Origin: Wolbachia pipientis
Lineage (GTDB): Bacteria > Pseudomonadota > Alphaproteobacteria > Rickettsiales > Anaplasmataceae
NCBI RefSeq assembly: GCF_023661085.1
Contig: NZ_JAHDJT010000085.1
Span: 1 to 6,025 of the forward strand
Reading direction: 5' to 3'
DNA: 6,025 nt
Positions 1-5,137 of the stretch are shown here, one piece after another. Position numbers and translations under genes: made by a program. Below the pieces are notes generated by a model. That model saw nothing but the letters and a program-made list of their open reading frames with translations. It did no database searches and was not told the DNA's origin. Position 1 is the stretch's first letter. Each line of letters opens with the position of its first letter.

Positions 1-212
1 CTTTCATAAGTCTGAAAGAATTAATAGAAAATGCTGGATGTAAAATTTTGTTTTTACCGCCATACTCTCCTGATTTGAATCCAATTGAGCATTTTTGGTT
101 TGCCATTAAACATGCTGTGAGAAAGGCTCTGCCAACCTTTTGGCCTGATATCAATTCTACTATTGACTTTGTTTTTCAGCGCTCAGGTAAACCTTTCTTG
201 CGTTGGCTATAA
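1..212 (+). CDS. IS630-family transposase, C-terminal part (5' end outside window)
   Basis: Reading from base 3, an open frame of 69 codons runs to a TAA at 210-212. It contains LPPYSPDLNPIEHFW, the hallmark of IS630/Tc1-mariner (DDE_3) transposases. The glutamate in PIEHFW (codon 87-89) corresponds to the third acidic residue of the DDE catalytic triad, which cuts and joins DNA at the element ends during transposition. About 40 residues follow the glutamate, a normal length for the family's C-terminus, and there is no frameshift or stop in the visible part. The catalytic aspartates and the N-terminal helix-turn-helix domain lie outside the window, so whether the element is intact cannot be judged. 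A terminal inverted repeat should lie shortly after the stop, but I cannot identify it without the other end. The family call is firm; activity is unknown. Confidence 0.88.
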   Translation, partial: FISLKELIENAGCKILFLPPYSPDLNPIEHFWFAIKHAVRKALPTFWPDINSTIDFVFQRSGKPFLRWL

Positions 213-235
213 ATTCCAGCGTCACGCGCTGGAAT
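213..235. repeat. Short palindromic intergenic repeat (hairpin 1)
   Basis: ATTCCAGCG (213-221) and its exact complement CGCTGGAAT (227-235) form a 9-bp stem with a 5-base loop, starting one base after the transposase stop codon. The same core (ATTCCAG…CTGGAAT) recurs at 1964-1989, so this is a copy of a dispersed small palindrome of the type common between Wolbachia genes. It could act as a bidirectional hairpin at the transcript end, but no T-run follows on either strand, so terminator function is not supported. Confidence 0.7.
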
Positions 236-250
236 GACAAGAAAAGGTTA

Positions 251-305
251 CTTGGATGACAGAAGGAGGGGACACTATTATAGAGAAACCAGTGCTTGGA
301 TGACA
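251..305. repeat. Direct repeat pair CTTGGATGACA
   Basis: The 11-mer CTTGGATGACA occurs exactly at 251-261 and 295-305. The first copy is preceded by GTTA, and GTTACTTG recurs at 2022-2029 inside the repeat cluster between rpoH and wsp. Together with hairpin 1, this makes the gap between the transposase and the IalB-family gene (213-412) mostly repeat-derived. I see no gene in it. Confidence 0.5.
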
Positions 306-412
306 TAGTTTACTGTGTAACCAAATTACAATACTTCTAGTATTCTGCGTTGCTCCTAAAAATTCCTTACCATAATGCAAGAAATCTAGAGCAAAATAGA
401 CGCAAAAATAAC

Positions 413-910
413 TTATTTTGTGTAGCACAAATCGTGCATTTTTTGATACGCCTTTTGAAAACCAAGTAGGGAATAAGTGTCATCAACAGTTGCTGCTTTT
501 GTTTTTCCATTGACCACCATTGATAATCCTTGTTTCATCCTGAGAATTAGTTCTTGATCTGTTTTTGTATGCTCTGCCCATGCGAGACTCCCCTGTATTA
601 TGGGCAATGTATATTTAACTTTTTTATCGACATCAAGAACTACAGGCTCCTTATCATACTGAAAACCAGAGGTAACGCTGACCTCATCTGCTTTTTTATC
701 GACATAACTGACCATTACATATGGCTTGCGATCAGTTGTATAATGCTCACTTTTTTTCTTAGGATAAGACACGATGTAGCACACCTTTTCCCCATCTTCT
801 AACGCAGTATACACAAGCCAATCTTTATATTTTTCTTTCAATTGCACATCACTAACCAATGCGAGAGCGCCTACTGAAAAAAATGTTAAAAGTACAAAAA
901 ACCTACGCAT
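413..910 (-). CDS. Exported IalB-family (invasion-associated locus B) protein
   Basis: A 165-residue protein from the ATG at 910. Residues 1-17 (MRRFFVLLTFFSVGALA) form a Sec-type signal peptide: two arginines, a hydrophobic core, then small residues. The mature part matches the IalB family, small periplasmic or surface proteins of Alphaproteobacteria named from Bartonella. The visible family features are an early DW (W31) with a GEKVCYI cysteine strand (C44), a central AW (W111), a basic MKQGLSMVVNG segment, DTYSLLGFQKAY near the end, and a final cysteine (C162). C44 and C162 may form a disulfide; most relatives have additional cysteines. The biochemical function of the family is not settled. 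The ATG overlaps the rpoH stop (ATGCGTAG), which suggests coupled translation. An upstream TTG at 919 has the better-placed GGAGAG (928-933, 8-base spacing), so the true protein may be three residues longer. Product class is fairly sure; role is not. Confidence 0.8.
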   Translation of the reverse strand: MRRFFVLLTFFSVGALALVSDVQLKEKYKDWLVYTALEDGEKVCYIVSYPKKKSEHYTTDRKPYVMVSYVDKKADEVSVTSGFQYDKEPVVLDVDKKVKYTLPIIQGSLAWAEHTKTDQELILRMKQGLSMVVNGKTKAATVDDTYSLLGFQKAYQKMHDLCYTK

Positions 911-1796
911 GCAAGCCAAACTTTAAACTCTCCGATTGTATATGCTGTCTTACCTTATTCATCGCCTGCTCAGCTAGCTGTCTTATTCTTTCTCTTGAAA
1001 CACCATATTTTTTACTAAGCTCATCTAAAGTTTGGGTATTTTCGGACAAATATCTGCTGATAAAGATGTCTCTTGACCTTTCATTAAGACTTGCCAGTGC
1101 ATTGTTTAAAATTGTTTCTTTTAATTCTTTCTCTTCATAATTTTGGTAAGTCATTTCTTGACTAACCGAGTTACATGGGATCATATCTTGTAACTCCTTT
1201 TTAGAGTCATCACCTATCTTTATACACTTATTTAGCGACTGATCCTTACAAGCTAAACGGTAACTCATCTGTACAACATCTCCTTCAGATACAGAAAGCT
1301 CATTGGATATTGCTTTTATTTCCTCATTACTTAAAGTTTCTCTGTTTGTATGTCGTAAAGTTCTTTTTTTTATTTTACGCAAACTGAAAAATAGCTTTCT
1401 TTGCGCTTGCGTTGTGCCTATTTTTACAAACGACCAAGATTTCAATATAAAGTCTTTTATTGAAGCTTCAATCCACCACACCGCATAAGTTGAAAAACGA
1501 AACCCTAAATCAGGATTAAACTTTTTCACTGCATGCATTAAACCCATGTTTCCTTCCATGACCAGATCCATAAGCAGCAATCCATAGTTTTTGAACTTCA
1601 TTGCAATTTTCACTACCAAATTCAAATGACTAGTAATCAGCTTATGAGCAGAAGAAATATCTTTGTATTGGTGCCAATTTTTTGCTAACCGCACCTCTTC
1701 TTCCTGAGACAGCATAGGAAACTTTTGCACTTCAGCAATATACTGCGTGAGATTAGTGCTACTGTTAATACATAAACTTGTTGTTGGAATTAACAT
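903..1796 (-). CDS. rpoH: RNA polymerase heat-shock sigma factor (sigma-32)
   Basis: A 297-residue, full-length member of the RpoH group, which directs RNA polymerase to heat-shock promoters. Region 1.2 lies at about residues 15-48. Region 2 (53-118) carries the core-binding and -10-recognition segments (…FSTYAVWWIEASIKDFIL). The RpoH-specific box QRKLFFSLR is at 132-140. Region 4 (231-283) ends in the helix-turn-helix TLDELSKKYGVSRERIRQLAEQA that reads the -35 element. The RpoH box separates it from the housekeeping sigma-70. The start is the ATG at 1796, with only a weak GAG-type site in front. The gene follows wsp on the same strand after 274 bases and overlaps the IalB-family gene, so that exported protein probably shares the rpoH transcript. 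An A8 run in the coding strand (1364-1371) sits just after the RpoH box. Identity is secure. Confidence 0.97.
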   Translation of the reverse strand: MLIPTTSLCINSSTNLTQYIAEVQKFPMLSQEEEVRLAKNWHQYKDISSAHKLITSHLNLVVKIAMKFKNYGLLLMDLVMEGNMGLMHAVKKFNPDLGFRFSTYAVWWIEASIKDFILKSWSFVKIGTTQAQRKLFFSLRKIKKRTLRHTNRETLSNEEIKAISNELSVSEGDVVQMSYRLACKDQSLNKCIKIGDDSKKELQDMIPCNSVSQEMTYQNYEEKELKETILNNALASLNERSRDIFISRYLSENTQTLDELSKKYGVSRERIRQLAEQAMNKVRQHIQSESLKFGLHA

Positions 1797-1823
1797 AACA
1801 ACTCAAATTAAAACTCCATATAT

Positions 1824-1854
1824 ATAATATGTTGATTTTCTAGCAAAAATTCAA
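1824..1854 (-). promoter_or_regulatory. Possible rpoH promoter
   Basis: On the minus strand TTGAAT (1854-1849) is followed after 19 bases by TATTAT (1829-1824), 27 bases before the rpoH start codon. The 19-base spacing is long, and an overlapping CATATT at 17 bases is the alternative -10. The surroundings are a run of alternating A and T, so chance matches are likely. Confidence 0.3.
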
Positions 1855-1917
1855 GATTTAATTTAAAAAAGTATGTATATTTCTGCACCCAACTAGGACC
1901 TCAGATGTCTTAGCACT

Positions 1918-1935
1918 GGCTACCAGCATGTAGCC
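1918..1935. repeat. Small inverted repeat GGCTAC/GTAGCC
   Basis: GGCTAC (1918-1923) pairs with GTAGCC (1930-1935) across a 6-base loop. A third GTAGCC lies at 1948-1953. This is part of the repeat-rich 267-base gap between rpoH and wsp (1797-2063), in which I find no gene. Confidence 0.45.
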
Positions 1936-1963
1936 CCATAAACTAAAGTAGCCTACATATGTC

Positions 1964-1989
1964 ATTCCAGTGCTTAAAAACACTGGAAT
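1964..1989. repeat. Short palindromic intergenic repeat (hairpin 2)
   Basis: ATTCCAGTG (1964-1972) and CACTGGAAT (1981-1989) form a perfect 9-bp stem with an 8-base loop. It shares the ATTCCAG…CTGGAAT ends with hairpin 1 at 213-235, while the innermost stem bases differ in a compensated way (GCG/CGC against GTG/CAC). This indicates members of one repeat family rather than chance. Confidence 0.7.
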
Positions 1990-2009
1990 CCACATTTCTT
2001 TTTTCTAGG

Positions 2010-2039
2010 GTCCCAGCACCAGTTACTTGAATCTGGGAC
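2010..2039. repeat. Inverted repeat downstream of wsp (hairpin 3)
   Basis: GTCCCAG (2010-2016) pairs with CTGGGAC (2033-2039) around a 16-base loop, starting 25 bases after the wsp stop on the minus strand. It is the first stable structure the wsp transcript would meet, so it may mark or protect the mRNA 3' end. There is no U-run directly after it, so it is not a classical Rho-independent terminator. Its loop contains GTTACTTG, shared with the repeats at 247-305. Confidence 0.5.
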
Positions 2040-2063
2040 AACAAGAAGGGCTACTAAGATGGA

Positions 2064-2789
2064 CTAGAAGTTAAATGCTACACCAGCTTCTGCACCAATA
2101 GTGCTATAAAGGACTTTGTATACGCCTTCATCAGTAACCTTTTTGGTTGCATCGCCAGGATGTGCAGGATCTTGTTTTTCTCCATCAAAGTTAGCGCCAT
2201 AAGAACCAAAATAGCGAGCACCAGCGTAAAGTTTGATTTCTGGAGTTACGTCATAACTGACACCAGCTTTTGCTTGATAAGCAAAACCAAATCCATGCTT
2301 TTTATCTCCCACAGGGCTCTTTAAAGGATTGCTGAGATATGCTGCACCAACACCAACACCAACATACGGGGTAATAGGCATGTCCTCAATTGCTACGTCA
2401 TAATACATGTTAACTAGCCCTGACATTACTGATAAATTATCTGCAATAGCTGTGTTACCAGTTTTTGCTGCACCTGAAATTTCATTTTTGTTGAGTTGCG
2501 AGTAAAGCCCCTCAATATCAACTCTGATATCATCCATTTTATAACCAAAAGCAGCACCACCAGCCATAAAAGAAGCCTTGTAAGGATCAAAAGCTTTATT
2601 GTTAGTATCCTGATATTGAATAGCATCAACTTTTGTTTTAAAAGGTAAAAATTCACCGTTGTACTGCAGGCGAATATAGTAGCTAGTTTCTTCATCAGTT
2701 ATTGGACCAACAGGATCTGAAAAAGCAGCGTTTGATAAACTTAGCAACGTCACTAAAGCGGTTGCTGAAAAAAACTTTTTATAATGCAT
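2064..2789 (-). CDS. wsp: Wolbachia major surface protein WSP (outer-membrane beta-barrel)
   Basis: A complete 241-residue WSP, the abundant outer-membrane antigen used to type Wolbachia strains. Residues 1-24 are a signal peptide with likely cleavage at AFS|DPVGP. The mature protein starts with the conserved DPVGP-TDEETSYYIRLQYNGEFLP block and has the conserved strands AGGAAFGYKMDDIRVDIEGLY, IEDMPITPYVGVGVGAAY, GFAYQAKAGVSYDVTPEIKLYAG and ARYFGSYGANFD. It ends AGVAFNF, a C-terminal aromatic typical of barrel proteins assembled by BamA. The variable loops fall at about 53-71, 101-119, 154-165 and 203-225; the last is rather long and charged here (EKQDPAHPGDATKK). A strong ribosome binding site, GAGGG (2795-2799), sits 5 bases before the ATG, matching high expression. 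WSP has been proposed to interact with host proteins and immunity. Identity is certain; the supergroup cannot be fixed by eye. Confidence 0.98.
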   Translation of the reverse strand: MHYKKFFSATALVTLLSLSNAAFSDPVGPITDEETSYYIRLQYNGEFLPFKTKVDAIQYQDTNNKAFDPYKASFMAGGAAFGYKMDDIRVDIEGLYSQLNKNEISGAAKTGNTAIADNLSVMSGLVNMYYDVAIEDMPITPYVGVGVGAAYLSNPLKSPVGDKKHGFGFAYQAKAGVSYDVTPEIKLYAGARYFGSYGANFDGEKQDPAHPGDATKKVTDEGVYKVLYSTIGAEAGVAFNF

Positions 2790-2828
2790 AATTGCCCTCG
2801 TTAAAAAAAATTAAAATTCCACTTTAGC

Positions 2829-2857
2829 AATTTAAGTAAAAACTAAAGTTAAGTCAA
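2829..2857 (-). promoter_or_regulatory. wsp promoter
   Basis: On the minus strand TTGACT (2857-2852), one base from the -35 consensus TTGACA, is followed by exactly 17 bases and TAAATT (2834-2829) as the -10. Transcription would start near 2822, giving a leader of about 30 bases that includes the GAGGG site. It is the best sigma-70-like match in the 324-base spacer and fits a strongly expressed single gene. Confidence 0.6.
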
Positions 2858-2909
2858 GTACTAACTTAATAACATAAAATATTTGACATTTAAACCAATT
2901 TTTAAGGGG

Positions 2910-2958
2910 AAGGTAAAAATTTTATTAATAAAAAGATAATAATATAACTTTTTACCTT
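2910..2958. repeat. AT-rich inverted repeat between ybaB and wsp
   Basis: AAGGTAAAAA (2910-2919) and TTTTTACCTT (2949-2958) are exact complements (10 bp) around a 29-base AT-only loop region that itself contains the 14-base perfect palindrome TTTTATTAATAAAA (2920-2933). It lies in the 2790-3113 gap, downstream of ybaB and about 50 bases upstream of the wsp -35 box. It could be the ybaB transcript end or a regulatory structure for wsp. The rest of the gap, apart from the wsp promoter, holds no gene I can support. Confidence 0.4.
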
Positions 2959-3113
2959 TGATTTTCCGGTATTTTCTTACTGACTCTAGTATTTCTTTGC
3001 TTTCTGCATCATTACTGCGATTTCTTTTATCTTTGCATGATATTTCAGGTACATCATATGAAACAATTCTAGTATCAAAGATACAGAAACCTAGTTAGCA
3101 ATACAGAGAATTT

Positions 3114-3446
3114 TTAAAAGGGAAGTTTAAACCCGGGTGGTAACCCCATCATACCTGCAAGATCAGAGGTCGCATTTGCCATATCTTCCTCTGCCTTTTT
3201 AATGGCATCGTTGAACGCTGCTGTTACTAAATCTTCTACTATATCTTTCTCCTCGTTTCTCATAAGCTCTAAGTCTATGTTTACTTTCTTAGCTTTATAA
3301 CTACCTATTTTTATAACTTCCACTAACACAGAAACTTTGCCACCCCCGGAAACACCTTGAAATTCTTTTCCAATGTACTTCTCTTGAGCTTCCGCAAGCT
3401 TTTTTTGCATCTCTTGTGCTTGCTTCATTATTTGACTAAAATCCAC
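3114..3446 (-). CDS. YbaB/EbfC-family nucleoid-associated DNA-binding protein
   Basis: A 110-residue, full-length YbaB/EbfC protein: a small dimeric DNA-binding protein of the nucleoid. The family pattern is clear: an N-terminal helix (MDFSQIMKQAQEMQKKLAEAQ), a central strand block opening with the conserved SGGGKVSV (about 33-40), a second helix rich in acidic and basic residues (NEEKDIVEDLVTAAFNDAIKKAEE), and a glycine- and proline-rich tail (MMGLPPGFKLPF). The start codon is GTG at 3446, chosen because AAGGAG (3453-3458) sits 6 bases in front of it. That site lies in the last codons of dnaX and the two genes are 3 bases apart, so they are co-transcribed. dnaX-ybaB is a widely conserved pair usually followed by recR; here the next gene is wsp. 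Confidence 0.93.
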   Translation of the reverse strand: MDFSQIMKQAQEMQKKLAEAQEKYIGKEFQGVSGGGKVSVLVEVIKIGSYKAKKVNIDLELMRNEEKDIVEDLVTAAFNDAIKKAEEDMANATSDLAGMMGLPPGFKLPF

Positions 3447-3449
3447 AAC

Positions 3450-4934
3450 CTACTCCTTATTCTCTATATTAATTACCTTTGCACCTTTAAACGTATCAAG
3501 TATATTCTTGACTGCAGGTGCATAATTTAAATTACTTACTTCCCTGTCCATACAGCCTGCATCAACTGTGACAACCCATTCTTGTTGAGTCACTTGATTT
3601 AAGTAATTTTTTAAATCATTACAAAAACTGTTGTTCAACCGAGATACGGCTCTTAATTTTAAATACCCAGGTTTGCAATCCACTAATTGTAGATTACTAC
3701 ATAGCTGTTTGTAAAGATAAATTTGGTTATTCTGTCGTAATAGTTGCAGAATTTTATCAAAATCGTAATTTTTTTGCTGTGCGCTCTCTGCGTTACGCAT
3801 ATTCCTTTGCTGTGTATTCTGCGTAAGAACTTTTTTGACTACTTGCTCGGGAGAAGGTAAATCAGAAAGATAACAGAGGCTAATTAACATCATTTCAGCA
3901 GCAATATCGTTACATGTTGAAGTTTTTATATCCTGAATTCCCTTGAGCAACATCTTCCACAATCTCGAGAAAAATATTAAAGATTTCTTTGCACTTAAGT
4001 CTTTTATCCTGTTCTTTTCACATTCTATAACTGAACTATCGATTTCTTTTGTAATCAAATAACGGCATATTAATTGGATTGTTTGCAATAGACCTTCGAA
4101 GACACTGAGTGGGTTTGCTGTCTTTATTGCCTTGTCGAATACTGACAGAGCCTTCTGTAAATCACCATCCAATATTGCTTCCAGTAGATCAAATATAATA
4201 TCTTTATCCACCAGACCGAGTATTTCTATTACATTCTTGATGGATATCATGCTATCTTTGCTATATAGCACTGCTTGATTCATTAAAAATAAAGCGTTAC
4301 GCATCGAATTGCTACAGTGGTGTGCAATTAATTCTGATGCCCCATTTTCAATTAGATAATTTTCTTCTTGTGCAATGTCATTCAACCGCTCCACTATTTT
4401 AGCTGCAGGGATGTTATGCAAATCAAACCTTTGACAACGTGCAATAATAGTTATCGGTATCTTTTTTATCTCTGTGGTTGCCAGAATAAACTTTACGCTA
4501 GATGGTGGTTCTTCTAGGGTTTTAAGCAATGCATTAAATGCACTGCTGGATAACATGTGTACTTCATCTATAATATAAACCTTGGATTTAGAGCTTATAG
4601 GTGAATAGCAAATGTCTCCTAGAATTACTTTGATATCTTCAACGCTAGTGTGACTTGCTGCGTCAATCTCTATCACATCCGGGTGACTTGAATTCTTTAT
4701 CGCTAGACAATTTTCACATGATCCACAAGGTTCAAAAGTTGGCCCCAAGGAACAATTCAAACATAAAGCTATTATTCTTGCTGTGGTAGTTTTACCAACT
4801 CCGCTGCTACCAGAGAGCAGTATGGATTGTGGGATTTTGTTGAGAGTAAAAGCGTTTTCTAATATACGTACTAATATATCTTGACCTATTAGATCTTTGA
4901 AGCTACTAGGACGATATTTTAATGCTATGTTCAT
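3450..4934 (-). CDS. dnaX: DNA polymerase III subunit gamma/tau (clamp-loader ATPase)
   Basis: A 494-residue DnaX, the ATPase that loads the sliding clamp and, in its long tau form, ties the loader to the polymerase. The N-terminal YRPSSFKDLIGQ is typical. Walker A is GSSGVGKTT (42-50); the zinc module has cysteines at about 61, 70, 73 and 76 (PCGSCENC); Walker B is IIDEVH (121-126); sensor 1 is LATTE (151-155); the arginine-finger motif appears as ARC (165-167). The AAA+ lid and collar domain reach to about residue 365. A polar linker (about 371-388) then leads to a C-terminal domain of about 100 residues, much shorter than in E. coli tau (643 residues overall). The ATG at 4934 has only a weak ribosome binding site. 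An A7 run at codons 387-389 could yield a shorter gamma-like form. The gene lies 26 bases behind the SRP RNA gene and 3 bases before ybaB. Confidence 0.96.
   Translation of the reverse strand: MNIALKYRPSSFKDLIGQDILVRILENAFTLNKIPQSILLSGSSGVGKTTTARIIALCLNCSLGPTFEPCGSCENCLAIKNSSHPDVIEIDAASHTSVEDIKVILGDICYSPISSKSKVYIIDEVHMLSSSAFNALLKTLEEPPSSVKFILATTEIKKIPITIIARCQRFDLHNIPAAKIVERLNDIAQEENYLIENGASELIAHHCSNSMRNALFLMNQAVLYSKDSMISIKNVIEILGLVDKDIIFDLLEAILDGDLQKALSVFDKAIKTANPLSVFEGLLQTIQLICRYLITKEIDSSVIECEKNRIKDLSAKKSLIFFSRLWKMLLKGIQDIKTSTCNDIAAEMMLISLCYLSDLPSPEQVVKKVLTQNTQQRNMRNAESAQQKNYDFDKILQLLRQNNQIYLYKQLCSNLQLVDCKPGYLKLRAVSRLNNSFCNDLKNYLNQVTQQEWVVTVDAGCMDREVSNLNYAPAVKNILDTFKGAKVINIENKE
3453..3458 (-). 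promoter_or_regulatory. Ribosome binding site fixing the GTG start of ybaB
   Basis: AAGGAG on the minus strand, 6 bases before the GTG at 3446. It overlaps the end of dnaX (the codons AAG GAG just before its TAG stop), so ribosomes finishing dnaX are placed directly at the ybaB start. Confidence 0.75.
3757..3776 (-). other. Candidate slippage site in dnaX (A7 run plus nearby -1 stop)
   Basis: In the coding strand, codons CAA AAA AAT (residues 387-389) contain seven consecutive A (3775-3769), in the phase A_AAA_AAT that allows two tRNAs to slip back one base. A -1 shift, or insertion of one A by the polymerase, reads K-L-R-F and meets TGA at 3759-3757, giving a product of about 392 residues. 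That ends right after the clamp-loader domains. Gamma is made by ribosomal frameshifting in E. coli and by transcriptional slippage on a poly-A run in Thermus. Use of this site is inferred. Confidence 0.4.
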
Positions 4935-4960
4935 AACTTACGATAAACAAACAGTTCAAT

Positions 4961-5042
4961 AGGTATGCAACCCAAAAAGATTCTGATATGGCTGCTTCAT
5001 CTCTGACCTGACCAAGTTACAGAGTTTTTGCCTGCATACCTT
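4961..5042 (-). ncRNA. ffs: Signal recognition particle RNA (4.5S, small bacterial type)
   Basis: The minus strand carries the universal SRP RNA core: GGUCAGGUC (5013-5005), an apical AGAGAU (GAGA tetraloop at 5003-5000) and GAAGCAGCC (4998-4990), nearly identical to E. coli 4.5S RNA around its Ffh-binding loop. The whole segment folds into one long hairpin. AGGUAUGCA (5041-5033) pairs exactly with UGCAUACCU (4969-4961), CAAAAA (5030-5025) with UUUUUG (4978-4973), and UCUG (5023-5020) with CAGA (4985-4982). At about 82 nucleotides it has no Alu domain, as in most Gram-negatives. It partners Ffh to target membrane and exported proteins, which here would include WSP. It lies 26 bases upstream of dnaX on the same strand, as SRP RNA does in Bacillus (scr-dnaX-yaaK-recR). 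Ends are set by the terminal stem and may be off by a few bases. Confidence 0.93.
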
Positions 5043-5049
5043 GTAAAAT

Positions 5050-5078
5050 ATTATACTTTTTTTTTTATTTAGCAAAGC
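5050..5078 (-). promoter_or_regulatory. Promoter of the SRP RNA gene (possibly also dnaX-ybaB)
   Basis: A perfect -10 box TATAAT (5055-5050, minus strand) lies 7-8 bases before the first paired base of the SRP RNA, exactly where its start is expected. The -35 is weak: GCTTTG (5078-5073) at 17 bases or TTTGCT at 16. The spacer contains ten consecutive A. No strong terminator separates the RNA from dnaX, so read-through into dnaX is plausible. Confidence 0.6.
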
Positions 5079-5137
5079 ATATCCTATGGTAATCTATGAT
5101 TAGTTGGGGTTGCATAGGTTACATATAGAAATTAATT

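Noticed and set aside
403..418. AT-only inverted repeat at the stop of the IalB-family gene as a terminator
   Set aside because: The stem is about six A-T pairs with no GC and overlaps the stop codon; too weak to call.
222..428. 68-codon minus-strand open frame downstream of the IalB-family gene
   Set aside because: It overlaps the repeat region, resembles no family, and reads through hairpin 1 and the repeats; it has no convincing ribosome binding site.
554..1140. Plus-strand open frames opposite the IalB-family gene and rpoH (554-802, 859-1140)
   Set aside because: They lie antisense to well-supported genes and translate into cysteine- and isoleucine-rich sequence typical of shadow frames.
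1303..1488. Plus-strand open frame inside rpoH
   Set aside because: Antisense to the conserved RpoH box and region 2, with no independent support.
1918..2039. Hairpin cluster between rpoH and wsp as a CRISPR array or riboswitch
   Set aside because: The units differ in sequence and spacing and there are no regular spacers or cas genes; the hairpins match dispersed intergenic repeats instead.
2426..2695. 89-codon minus-strand frame inside wsp
   Set aside because: Same strand, other frame of wsp; low-complexity leucine-rich translation, no start signals.
2883..2888. Perfect TTGACA on the plus strand as a -35 box
   Set aside because: The position 17 bases downstream reads GGGGAA, not a -10 box, and there is no plus-strand gene to serve.
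4935..5137. tRNA gene in the dnaX-fzlA gap, suggested by the long pairing arms
   Set aside because: There is no cloverleaf or T-arm; the pairing is one long hairpin with the SRP RNA core.
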